DNA from: an uncultured Alkalilimnicola sp. | GTDB taxonomy: Bacteria > Pseudomonadota > Gammaproteobacteria > Nitrococcales > AK92 | Assembly: GCA_937951875.1 (NCBI GenBank) | Contig: CALGAN010000020.1 | Coordinates: 1 to 36,894 of the forward strand | DNA length: 36,894 nucleotides | Reading direction: 5' to 3' | Shown here: piece after piece, positions 15,920-23,664 of the stretch | Layout of the letters: each line of letters begins with the position of its first letter | How positions within the stretch are numbered: position 1 is the stretch's first letter | Made by a program: the position numbers and the translations under genes | Notes under the pieces: model-generated | Database searches by the model: none | Seen by the model: the letters and a program-made list of their open reading frames with translations, nothing else | What the model was told of the DNA's origin: nothing

Positions 15920-17179
15920 TCAGGGCTGGATGCGGATGGTGCTGATCAGCTGCCCGGCCGCCAGCTCGGTGAGCGCCTTGAGCTGATCGGGCTCCAGCGT
16001 CTCGGGCTTGGTCGGGCAGCGGCCGCCGACCACATCCAGCTTCGCCTCGTAAACCCACTGCCAGGCAGGAGGCTGCGGCTGCTGGGTCATATTGGCGCGC
16101 ACGATGCGAGCCCGCTCGGTGTTCTGCTGCCGCACCCAGCCGTACACGTCCTCCTCGTTGTTGACGTAGCGGTGATAGTCGATCTGGAACCGGAGCGGAT
16201 CGCGGGTGGCGGTCAGCATGTCCTCGGTGGCCTTGTACTCGCCGATCCAGACCGTCTCACCGGTACGCACGTGCACCAGCGAGGCGTCGATGCCGACCGC
16301 CGACTGCAGGCACTCCTGGTACTGGTTCGCCCGGACCCACTTATCGATGCCGGCATCCAGCTGGGCGAACTCGCGCACCTGCGGGTTGGCCAGCAGATTG
16401 ATGGTGCGCTTAGCCGGCTGAACGCTGAAGCCGTTGATCAGCAGGATGTAGTCGGCGCCCACCTCACCATCCTTGGCGGCGCGAATGACCTCCGACACGT
16501 CGGTCATCTCGTCGGCATCGCGCCGCTTGCCGGCCGACGAATACCGGTAGCGCTGCCGCAATTCCTCGGTCTTCGCCAGGTATTCGGCGTCGCTCAGCTT
16601 GCCGGCGGCGCGCTCCTGGCGGTACAGCTCCAGCAGCTTGCGGATGTCGTCCGGCAGGCGGTTGATGCAGTCGGCGCTGATATACACGCCCCACGAGCCA
16701 AGGCAGTCGTCGCGGCTGTCGCGCATCTCGCGCAGCTTGGCCTCGAGGCGGGCGCGGTTGATGACGCGGAAACCGGCCTTGATGAGCTCCTTCTCCAGCT
16801 GCCGCTCGGTATCGGATACGAACGCGGTGGGATCGATGGCGTTGGCGCGGCTGGACTCGACCGCGGCCACATCGGCGGTCTGCGCCTTGCAGCGTCGGTC
16901 GTTGGGCCGCTCGATGCAGAAGATGCGCTCCTGCACGTAGGTGTTGATATTGATCACCACCTTGCTCGCCAACCGCGGCGCCTGCTGGCCGTCGCCGGCC
17001 TGGACGTAGCGCGACACCTCGGGCGTCGGATCTCGCGCCTCGACGGTGAACTGCACCGAGTGGCGGACGTCGGCCGGCTTGGCCGGCGTCTGAACGGGCG
17101 GCGCCATCTTGGGACCAAACAGGCAGCCGGACAGGCCGAACGTGGCCACGGCAATAGCCAAAGCGGCTGAAAAGCGCAT
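15920..17179 (-). CDS. CsgG/TolB-like outer-membrane lipoprotein of unknown role
   Basis: A 419-residue predicted lipoprotein: MRFSAALAIAVATFGLSGC is a type II signal peptide with lipobox LSGC at Cys19. The mature part has a pattern seen in CsgG-like and related periplasmic assembly lipoproteins: a DTERQLEKELIKAGFRVINRARLEAKLRE segment split here as an alpha-beta unit, then VGADYILLINGFS, then a strand pair ASLVHVRTGETVWIGEY. Two cysteine-containing inserts (DDCLGSWG and SADCINR) and a charged helical insert (about 180-230) distinguish it. No curli or secretion genes are adjacent, so the partner is unknown. Start at ATG 17179 with GGGGGGA upstream; the frame runs open further but without a signal sequence. 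A hairpin follows the stop. Confidence 0.72.
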   Translation of the reverse strand: MRFSAALAIAVATFGLSGCLFGPKMAPPVQTPAKPADVRHSVQFTVEARDPTPEVSRYVQAGDGQQAPRLASKVVININTYVQERIFCIERPNDRRCKAQTADVAAVESSRANAIDPTAFVSDTERQLEKELIKAGFRVINRARLEAKLREMRDSRDDCLGSWGVYISADCINRLPDDIRKLLELYRQERAAGKLSDAEYLAKTEELRQRYRYSSAGKRRDADEMTDVSEVIRAAKDGEVGADYILLINGFSVQPAKRTINLLANPQVREFAQLDAGIDKWVRANQYQECLQSAVGIDASLVHVRTGETVWIGEYKATEDMLTATRDPLRFQIDYHRYVNNEEDVYGWVRQQNTERARIVRANMTQQPQPPAWQWVYEAKLDVVGGRCPTKPETLEPDQLKALTELAAGQLISTIRIQP

Positions 17180-17357
17180 AATTCCCCCCGCAATGAACGT
17201 CAAACTCCGCAGTATTCGCAACTTTTCTAAATAATGTAAAGACGCTGGTGCCCGCGGCTCGGTGCCGCCCTCCGCCAAACACTGGTCGAATCTCCGCTTT
17301 TATCAGGACGGAGGCGCCGCTTCATCCACCATTTGAGAGAGCGCGGGCGCGGGGCGG

Positions 17358-19010
17358 TCACATCATCCCCAGGTACTTGTGCACGAACTGAATGGCGCCG
17401 GAGCCTTCGCCGACCGCGGTGGCGATGCGCTGGGCGGCACCGCGGCGCACGTCGCCGGCGGCGAATACGCCGGCCACACTGGTCTCGAACGGCAGCGGCC
17501 GGCGACCGAAGCCGACGTCGTCGCCCAGATCGCGGCCGGTGAGGATATAGCCCTGGCTATCGCGGTGGATCTGCGGCGGCAGCCAGTCGGTGTGCGGTGC
17601 GCCGCCGATGAGGATGAACAGCGCGCCGGCCTCGACCTGCTCGGTCTCGCCGCTGCGGCGGTCGCGCAGCAACAAGCGTTCGAGCACGTGCTCGCCGTAG
17701 CCGTCGATCACCTCGGTGTGGAAGCGCACCACCACGTTGCAGGTCTCCCGCAGCTCCTGGATGAGATAGTGCGACATGGAGCTGGAGAGGCTCTCGCCGC
17801 GCACCAGCAGCGTCACCCGCTCGGCGTAGCGCGCCAGGTGCAAGGCCGCCTGCCCGGCCGAGTTGCCGCCGCCCACCACGAACACCCGGCGGCCGAGCAT
17901 GGCCTGCGCCTCGCTGACCGCCGTGCCGTAGTACACGCCGGCGCCGATCTGCCGGTCCAGGCTGGCGATGCCCAGCCGGCGATAGGAAATCCCGGTAGCG
18001 AGCAGCACCGCCTGCGCACGCAGCCGCTCCTGCCCCTGCAGCAGTACCACGTGCTCGCCGTCGTCGCCCGGCTGCAGCCCGATCGCCCGGCGCGAGAACA
18101 CGAACTGCGCCTGGAACAGCCAAGCCTGGCGATAGGCGGCGCGCATCAGCTCGCCGCCGCTGATGCCACGCGGAAAGCCCAGGTAGTTGCGCACCATCGA
18201 CGTAGTCCCCGCCTGGCCGCCCGGCGCCGCCGGCTCTACCACCATGGTGTCCAGCCCCTCCGAGGCGGCGTATACGGCCGCCGACAGCCCGGCGGGACCG
18301 GCGCCGACGATGGCCAGGTCGTAGCGCTTGTCCTCGGGCCGGGTGCGCACGCCGATGGCTTCGTCCAGCTCGGTGTCGGACGGATCGATCAGCGTCTCGC
18401 CGTTGTAGAGCACGCACACCGGCAGGCGGTCGCGCCCCACCCCCACCGCGTCCAGCAGCTCCTGCCCCTCGGGCGAGTCGACGTCGTAGAACACGGCCGG
18501 AATGCCACTGCGGTTCATCATGTCGCGCAGCACGTAGGAACGCCGCGCCCATTGCTCCCCTACCACCCGCACCAGTTGAAAGCGCTCGCGGTTGGTCTGC
18601 GCCCACTCCTCAAGCAGCACGCTGACGGCGCGATGGAACTGCTCGTCGGGCGTGACGTAGGGCTTGCGCATGTAGTCGTCGGCTTGGTGGAAAGTCAGCG
18701 CCTGCAGCAGCGTGCCGGCGCAGGAGAAATCGCCCAGCTCGACCAACACCACGCGCTTGGTGCCGGGCAGCAGGTGGCGCACGCCGGTGAGGAACTCCAC
18801 CCCGCCGACCTCGGGCAAATCGAGGTCGGCGAACACCAGCGCCACCGGGCGCTGTCGCTCGCGCAGCTCGGCGATCCGGGCCTCGCCCGCCGCGGCGCAG
18901 TCCTCGGCCAGCACCTCGTAATCGGCGCCATAGCGTCGGCTTAGCTCGCACACCACCTTACATCGCGACTGCGGCTGATGATCGAGCACCAGCATCACCG
19001 GCTTGTCCAT
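17358..19010 (-). CDS. Fused receiver / thioredoxin-fold-like / TrxR-like flavoprotein without CxxC
   Basis: A 550-residue three-part protein. Residues about 1-135 form a response-regulator receiver domain with phospho-acceptor Asp62 (VFADLDLPEVGG) and the conserved Lys116-Pro. Residues about 143-222 look like a thioredoxin/glutaredoxin fold (FQLVRVVGEQWARRSYVLRD ... RLPVCVLYNGETLI) with no CxxC. Residues about 228-550 are a thioredoxin-reductase-like flavoprotein with FAD loop GAGPAGLSAA, NADPH loop GGGNSAGQAA and AAGDVRRG; where TrxR has CAxC there is GVYYGTAVSEAQAM. It therefore cannot do the TrxR dithiol relay. Fused response regulator/thioredoxin-disulfide reductase-type proteins are known in databases; their roles are not settled. 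It is third in the cstA-ybdD unit, 31 bp after ybdD, with GGAGG before its ATG. Confidence 0.9.
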   Translation of the reverse strand: MDKPVMLVLDHQPQSRCKVVCELSRRYGADYEVLAEDCAAAGEARIAELRERQRPVALVFADLDLPEVGGVEFLTGVRHLLPGTKRVVLVELGDFSCAGTLLQALTFHQADDYMRKPYVTPDEQFHRAVSVLLEEWAQTNRERFQLVRVVGEQWARRSYVLRDMMNRSGIPAVFYDVDSPEGQELLDAVGVGRDRLPVCVLYNGETLIDPSDTELDEAIGVRTRPEDKRYDLAIVGAGPAGLSAAVYAASEGLDTMVVEPAAPGGQAGTTSMVRNYLGFPRGISGGELMRAAYRQAWLFQAQFVFSRRAIGLQPGDDGEHVVLLQGQERLRAQAVLLATGISYRRLGIASLDRQIGAGVYYGTAVSEAQAMLGRRVFVVGGGNSAGQAALHLARYAERVTLLVRGESLSSSMSHYLIQELRETCNVVVRFHTEVIDGYGEHVLERLLLRDRRSGETEQVEAGALFILIGGAPHTDWLPPQIHRDSQGYILTGRDLGDDVGFGRRPLPFETSVAGVFAAGDVRRGAAQRIATAVGEGSGAIQFVHKYLGMM

Positions 19011-19041
19011 GGCGGTATCCTCCGGCCGTTAGCACAGGGTT

Positions 19042-19236
19042 TCAGCAGCAGCGACCGTTGCCTTCTCCATAGCGGGCGGCCTGGCGGTTGCGGAAGAACT
19101 CGGCGCGGCTCATGACCGGCCGCTGCGGATGCGCGCGGCGCATGTGCGCCACATAAGCGTCGTAGTCGGGCAGACCGACCAGCAGGTAAGCGGCTTGTCG
19201 GAGGGTACGCAGCAGCGTCGACAGCTCGTTCGCCAT
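19042..19236 (-). CDS. ybdD: YbdD/YjiX family small protein (CstA partner)
   Basis: A 64-residue protein of the YbdD/YjiX (DUF466) family, recognised by the LVGLPDYDAYVAHMRRAHP block and the MSRAEFFRNRQAARYG tail. It ends in a C-terminal CC pair. In E. coli these small proteins are encoded next to CstA and BtsT and are needed for pyruvate uptake by CstA. Here the ATG begins two bases after the cstA stop codon, with the ribosome site GAGGAG inside the end of cstA, so the two are translationally coupled. Confidence 0.93.
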   Translation of the reverse strand: MANELSTLLRTLRQAAYLLVGLPDYDAYVAHMRRAHPQRPVMSRAEFFRNRQAARYGEGNGRCC

Positions 19237-19238
19237 GC

Positions 19239-21326
19239 CTACACTCCTCGCCCGACCGAGCCGGTGGAGATGCGATCGGCGGGCTCGAACGGCGTCTCCC
19301 GGGCGGTGGGCCGATCGTGGCGGAGCGCGCGCAGGCAGGCGCGCACGCTGAACACCAGCATGCTCACCACCACGGCGATGAACAGCGCGGTCAGCACCGC
19401 GTCCACGTAGTCGTTGAAGACGATGCGCCGCATCTCAGCGATGCTCTTGGCCGGCGCCAGCACCTCGTTGCGCTCGATCGCCGCCTGGAACTTGGCGGCG
19501 TGGGTCAGGAAGCCGACCCGCGGATCCGCATGGAACAACTTCTGCCAGCCGGCGGTGAGGGTGCAGACCAGCAACCAGGCGGTGGGCAGCAAGGTCACCC
19601 AGGCGTAGCGCTCGCGCTTGAGCTTGAACAGCACCACCGTAGCCAGCATCAGCGCCACCGCCGCCAGCATCTGGTTGGAGATGCCGAACAGCGGCCAGAA
19701 GGTGTTGATGCCGCCCAGCGGGTCGACCACGCCCTGGTAGAGGAAATAGCCCCAGGCGCCGACGCACAGCGCGGTGGCCAGCACGTTGGCGGTCCAGGAG
19801 CCGGTGTGCTTGAGCGCCGGCACGAAGGTGCCGAGCAGGTCCTGCAGCATGAAGCGGCCGGCGCGGGTGCCAGCGTCGACCGCGGTGAGGATGAACAGCG
19901 CCTCGAACAGGATGGCGAAGTGGTACCAGAACGCCATCATCGCCGTACCGCCGCCGCTGAGCGCCGAGAAGATGTGGGCCATGCCCACTGCCAGCGTCGG
20001 CGCGCCGCCGGCGCGGGAGATGATGGTGGCCTCGCCCACCTCCTTGGCGGTCTGGGTCAGCAGTTCGGGCGTGACCACGAAACCCCATTGGCTCACCGCG
20101 GCGGCCGCCGACTCGGCGGTAGTGCCGATCAGCGCCGCCGGGCTGTTCATGGCGAAGTACACGCCGGGGTCGATGATGCAGGCGGCCACCAGCGCCATGA
20201 TCGCCACGAATGATTCCATCAGCATGCCGCCGTAGCCGATCAGCGGCATGTTCTTCTCGTTGTCGAGCAGCTTGGGCGTGGTGCCCGACGAGATCAGGGC
20301 ATGGAAGCCCGACACCGCGCCGCAGGCGATGGTGATGAACAGGAACGGGAACAGCGCGCCGGCCCAGACCGGGCCGCTGCCATCGGTGAAGCGGGTCAGC
20401 GCCGGCATGCGCAGATCCGGCGCCAGAATCAGAATGCCTAACGCCAGCGCGACGATGGCGCCAATCTTGAGGAAGGTGGACAGATAATCGCGCGGCGCCA
20501 GCAGCAGCCACACCGGCAGTACCGAGGCGACGAAACCATAGCCCACCAGCAGCCAGGTCAGCTGCACGCCGTCGAGCGTGAACAGCGGTCCCCAGCGCGG
20601 GCTGGCCGCCACGTCCTCACCGAACACGATGGCGAGCAGCAGCAGCACGAAGCCCGCCACCGACACCAACCCGATCCGCCCCGGCTGCACGAAGCGCATC
20701 CACAGCCCCATGGCGATGGCGATCGGGATGGTGGCCACCACCGTGAACGTGCCCCAGGGGCTCTCGGCCAGCGCCTTGACCACGATCAGCGCCAGCACGG
20801 CGAGGATGATCACCATGATCAGGAAGGCGCCGAACAGCGCGATCACCCCCGGCCAGTAGCCCATCTCCTCGCGCACTAGCTCGCCCAGGGAGCGGCCGTC
20901 GCGGCGGGTGGAGACGAACAGCACCATGAAGTCCTGCACGGCGCCGGCCAGCACCACGCCGACGATGATCCACAGCATGCCGGGCAGATAGCCCATCTGC
21001 GCCGCCAGCACCGGCCCCACCAACGGCCCGGCGCCGGCGATGGCGGCGAAGTGGTGCCCGAACAGCACGTAGCGGTTGGTGGGCACGTAATCGAGGCCGT
21101 CGTTGCGCCGCACCGCCGGGGTCGGCCGTAGCGGATTGAGCTGCATCGCCCGCGCGGCGATGAACAGCGCGTAGTAGCGGTACGCCACCAGGTAGATCGA
21201 CACGGCGGCGATGACGATCCACAAGGCGTTGACGGTCTCGCCCTGCGCCAGCGCCACCGAGCCCAAGGCAAAGGCGCCGAGCAGCGCCAGCAATAGCCAG
21301 AAGACGTGCTGAACTAGGGAGGTCAT
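19239..21326 (-). CDS. cstA: Carbon starvation protein CstA (pyruvate/peptide transporter)
   Basis: A 695-residue inner-membrane transporter with about 16-18 hydrophobic segments, length like E. coli CstA (701). Recognisable blocks are LDYVPTNRYVLFGHHFAAIAG, IAGAGPLVGPVLAAQMGYLP, FHALISSGTTPKLL and the late WPLFGISNQMLAAVALML. In E. coli, CstA is induced on carbon starvation and takes up pyruvate and peptides. ATG 21326 was chosen: GAGGAAAG lies just upstream and the protein then begins with a membrane helix (MTSLVQHVFWLLLALLGAF); the frame stays open for 103 codons upstream, but those are not membrane-like. The gene starts a three-gene leftward unit and is divergent from the ferritin-like gene. 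Confidence 0.96.
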   Translation of the reverse strand: MTSLVQHVFWLLLALLGAFALGSVALAQGETVNALWIVIAAVSIYLVAYRYYALFIAARAMQLNPLRPTPAVRRNDGLDYVPTNRYVLFGHHFAAIAGAGPLVGPVLAAQMGYLPGMLWIIVGVVLAGAVQDFMVLFVSTRRDGRSLGELVREEMGYWPGVIALFGAFLIMVIILAVLALIVVKALAESPWGTFTVVATIPIAIAMGLWMRFVQPGRIGLVSVAGFVLLLLAIVFGEDVAASPRWGPLFTLDGVQLTWLLVGYGFVASVLPVWLLLAPRDYLSTFLKIGAIVALALGILILAPDLRMPALTRFTDGSGPVWAGALFPFLFITIACGAVSGFHALISSGTTPKLLDNEKNMPLIGYGGMLMESFVAIMALVAACIIDPGVYFAMNSPAALIGTTAESAAAAVSQWGFVVTPELLTQTAKEVGEATIISRAGGAPTLAVGMAHIFSALSGGGTAMMAFWYHFAILFEALFILTAVDAGTRAGRFMLQDLLGTFVPALKHTGSWTANVLATALCVGAWGYFLYQGVVDPLGGINTFWPLFGISNQMLAAVALMLATVVLFKLKRERYAWVTLLPTAWLLVCTLTAGWQKLFHADPRVGFLTHAAKFQAAIERNEVLAPAKSIAEMRRIVFNDYVDAVLTALFIAVVVSMLVFSVRACLRALRHDRPTARETPFEPADRISTGSVGRGV

Positions 21327-21579
21327 GCGCTTTCCTCGCATGCGACAGTCGGCACCTCGCCGCGCTCGCCCACCTAGCCATATAGGGACGGCTGCGGCGC
21401 AGCCATCCCCCCGAGCAGCCTCAGACGTGGATTTTTCGCGCCGATGGCGTTGATTTTCGCCGGCCGGCTCCCATGGCGATCGGATCCGCGCCGGTCCGAG
21501 GGAAAGCGCGACGACCGACGCAGCCGCTTGGCCGCCCATACCGTGAAGGCGGCGAGCGGCAAGCCGAGGAGGAAGGACA

Positions 21580-22080
21580 ATGGCCAAAGGAACGCATGGG
21601 CAGGCCGACCCGGTCCGGCAGCTCGAGCGCCTCATGGCGCTGGAGTACGACGCCGACGAGGCCTATCAGGCCGCCATCGACCACTTCGCCGATCCGCGCT
21701 ACAGCAACGAAGTGACGGCGCTGAAGGCGGACCATCGGCGTCATCTCGATCAGCTCGAACTGCTGGTCCGCCGCCAAGGCGGCACCCCGCCCCGCGCGCC
21801 GGATCTGCGCGGCCGCCTGGAGCACGGCAAGCTGCTGATCGCTCAGCTGGGCGGCGACGACGCCATCCTCCGGGCGCTACGCAGCAACGCCGAGCACGTC
21901 GCCGCCGCCTACGAACAGGCGCTAGCCGGTGCGCCGGCCGAGGTGCGGGAAATTCTCATCCAGGGCCGCGACGACGCCTGGCGCCACCGCGATTGGTTCG
22001 ACACGGCGGTCCGAACCCTGGAATCGGCCCCGCACCGCGGCGTGCCGCCCTGGAACATCCCGCCGCCGTCCGGCTTCTAG
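21580..22080 (+). CDS. Ferritin-like four-helix protein (DUF2383-like)
   Basis: A 166-residue, helix-rich soluble protein with an excellent ribosome site (AGGAGGAAGG). Carboxylate and histidine residues fall at ferritin-like spacings: LMALEYDADEAYQAAI in the first helix, ADHRRHLDQLELL in the second, SNAEHVAAAYEQAL in the third and DDAWRHRDWFDTAV in the fourth. This suggests a di-metal centre, as in DUF2383/PA2169-type proteins often linked to stress. The C-terminus is a short proline-rich tail. It is monocistronic: cstA diverges upstream and the chorismate mutase gene converges downstream. The exact family assignment is by eye. Confidence 0.75.
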   Translation: MAKGTHGQADPVRQLERLMALEYDADEAYQAAIDHFADPRYSNEVTALKADHRRHLDQLELLVRRQGGTPPRAPDLRGRLEHGKLLIAQLGGDDAILRALRSNAEHVAAAYEQALAGAPAEVREILIQGRDDAWRHRDWFDTAVRTLESAPHRGVPPWNIPPPSGF

Positions 22081-22115
22081 AGACGGCGGCTAGCTTGGAA
22101 ATCCAGCAGCGCGGC

Positions 22116-22709
22116 TCAGCGCCGCGCCGCCGTCAGCGCCCGCAGGGCCTCGGCGCGGACGGCGCCGCCGCTGTCGTCGCGGATCACCACCGCCCCGCGC
22201 TCGACCAAGTAGGCGCGCGCCGCCGAATCGGCGAGCAGCGGCTGCGCCGCGCGCAGCGACGCGATCAGCCGCGGCGTCAGCGCATCCAGCACCGGCCGCA
22301 CGTCGCGCGCCAGATCGGGCGCGTCGGCGAACGGCGGCCGGCCCTCGCGCCGCCACTGCTCGTGCAGCGCGCACTGGATCAGCTTGCCGGCCTCGAACTG
22401 GCTCTGGAAGAACGCGCCCGCCAGCGCCGGCTCGACGCCGGCCCGCTGCGCCTGCGCGGTCACGTCGGCCAGGATCTGCGCCTCGCGCGCCGGATCGTCG
22501 ATCGGCGCGCGGCTATTCCATTTGGCGCGCGCCACCAACGGCGCCACCGCCAGCCGCTGGTCGATCAGGATCAGCAGCTCATCCAAGCTGGCCCGGGCCG
22601 ATTCCGAGGGCCGCGGCTGCGCCTGACAGCCGGTAAGCGCGAGAAATGTCGCGAACAACATGGCGATGACCGCTCCGTGCCTCGACTGGACGCACTGCCC
22701 AGGGATCAT
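22116..22709 (-). CDS. Exported chorismate mutase (AroQ-gamma type)
   Basis: A 197-residue periplasmic chorismate mutase (chorismate to prephenate). The N-terminus has a hydrophobic signal (VIAMLFATFLALTGC) whose LTGC at Cys28 suggests a lipoprotein. The mature all-helical domain carries the AroQ active-site pattern: SLDELLILIDQRLAVAPLVARAKW with Arg52 and Lys63, then DDPAREAQIL with Arg75, and GAFFQSQFEAGKLIQ in the later helix. Length fits the secreted *AroQ class known from Mycobacterium, Salmonella and Pseudomonas. Its ATG overlaps the stop codon of the exported acetolactate decarboxylase gene (ATGA), so the two are co-translated. Why the pair is linked is not known. Confidence 0.87.
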   Translation of the reverse strand: MIPGQCVQSRHGAVIAMLFATFLALTGCQAQPRPSESARASLDELLILIDQRLAVAPLVARAKWNSRAPIDDPAREAQILADVTAQAQRAGVEPALAGAFFQSQFEAGKLIQCALHEQWRREGRPPFADAPDLARDVRPVLDALTPRLIASLRAAQPLLADSAARAYLVERGAVVIRDDSGGAVRAEALRALTAARR

Positions 22710-23500
22710 TGCTTGCCTCCCGGCAACGGCACCTGCTGGCGTTCCACCTTGTGCAGGTCGCGCGCCGCCGGGGGCTGTAGATCGAGCCGGAAGAAGTCCG
22801 GATCCTCGGGCAGGATCAGCCGCAGCTCCATGTGGCGGTCCAGCGCCAGCTCGGCCCGCGCCGTCTCGAACGCCAGCACATGGCCGCCACCGCTGCGGTC
22901 GCGGCTGACGAAGTGCAGGTGCAGCCCCGGCACGTTGATGCCGCCGACGTAGGGCGGGGAGAAGAAACCGACGATGGTCCCCTCCACGTCCTCGAACTGG
23001 AACTCCCGCTGCGCCTCCACCACCTGCGCCAGCGGCCGGTACGGCGGCGTCTGGCGCGGCACGCTGCGGGTGCGCAGCTGGCGGAAGCGGCCGTCGATGC
23101 GCACGGCGTAGAACAGATTCGGCGACTCCAGGTTGGCGGCGAGCAGCCGCTCCAGGCCCGCGAAGTCGGTGCCGGGAGGCAGCGCCAGGCGCCGCTCCGG
23201 AGCGAAGCCGCTGACCATGGCGAACGGCACGCGCGTATCGTCGTCCAGCACGTTCACCTTGCCCTCGCCGGTCACCTGGTAGACCACGCCGTCGACCATG
23301 AGCAACTCGCCGTCCAGGCCGTTGACCGTCCCTAGCCCCAGCTCGCCCGCGCGCCGCAGTTCGGCGACGGTGGTGGGGCCGTCGTAATCCCCCTGCATCA
23401 GCGCGCCGAGGGTGGAGAACTGACTTATCGGTTTGCTTTCGGCCGCGACCGCCGCCGTCGCCATCAGCGACAGCCCTAGTGCGAATAGAGTCGATTTCAC
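22706..23500 (-). CDS. budA: Exported alpha-acetolactate decarboxylase
   Basis: A 264-residue acetolactate decarboxylase, which converts (S)-2-acetolactate to acetoin. Zinc ligands are visible as His194 and His196 (GLHLHF) and His207 (GGGHVLAF); Glu65 (LDGELLMVDG), Arg145 and Glu253 sit where the family's active-site residues are expected. Unlike the cytosolic fermentation enzymes, it begins with a clear Sec signal (KSTLFALGLSLMATAAVAAES), so it should be periplasmic. The start is GTG 23500, with AAGAAAGG 8 bp upstream; the open frame continues upstream to 23719 but that part lacks sense as a signal peptide. No acetolactate synthase is nearby. The stop overlaps the chorismate mutase ATG. Confidence 0.93.
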   Translation of the reverse strand: MKSTLFALGLSLMATAAVAAESKPISQFSTLGALMQGDYDGPTTVAELRRAGELGLGTVNGLDGELLMVDGVVYQVTGEGKVNVLDDDTRVPFAMVSGFAPERRLALPPGTDFAGLERLLAANLESPNLFYAVRIDGRFRQLRTRSVPRQTPPYRPLAQVVEAQREFQFEDVEGTIVGFFSPPYVGGINVPGLHLHFVSRDRSGGGHVLAFETARAELALDRHMELRLILPEDPDFFRLDLQPPAARDLHKVERQQVPLPGGKQ

Positions 23501-23570
23501 AGCTTGAACCTTTCTTGTTATTGCTCGTTTTCGGCGAGCGAGCGTCACGGCCGCCTTTTTGAATTTGAGA

Positions 23571-23594
23571 ATACTGATATGCCAAAGTATGGCA
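23571..23594. promoter_or_regulatory. Two overlapping dyads between budA and the cytochrome gene
   Basis: ATACT (23571-23575) and AGTAT (23586-23590) are inverted around a 10-nt spacer, and TGCCA (23580-23584) with TGGCA (23590-23594) form a second inverted repeat sharing the same ground. They lie about 70 bp from both start codons in the 164-bp divergent region, which is AT-rich for this genome. A LysR-type regulator would fit the first dyad in length, but this is inference. Confidence 0.4.
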
Positions 23595-23664
23595 GCACCG
23601 ACACGGCGCGATCCAGGCGGATCGACGCCGAAGACTAATAAGACCAATGGTCGATGGGGGAGCG

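Noticed and set aside
17358..19010. Ordinary thioredoxin reductase (trxB)
   Set aside because: The redox CxxC of TrxR is absent and there are two extra N-terminal domains.
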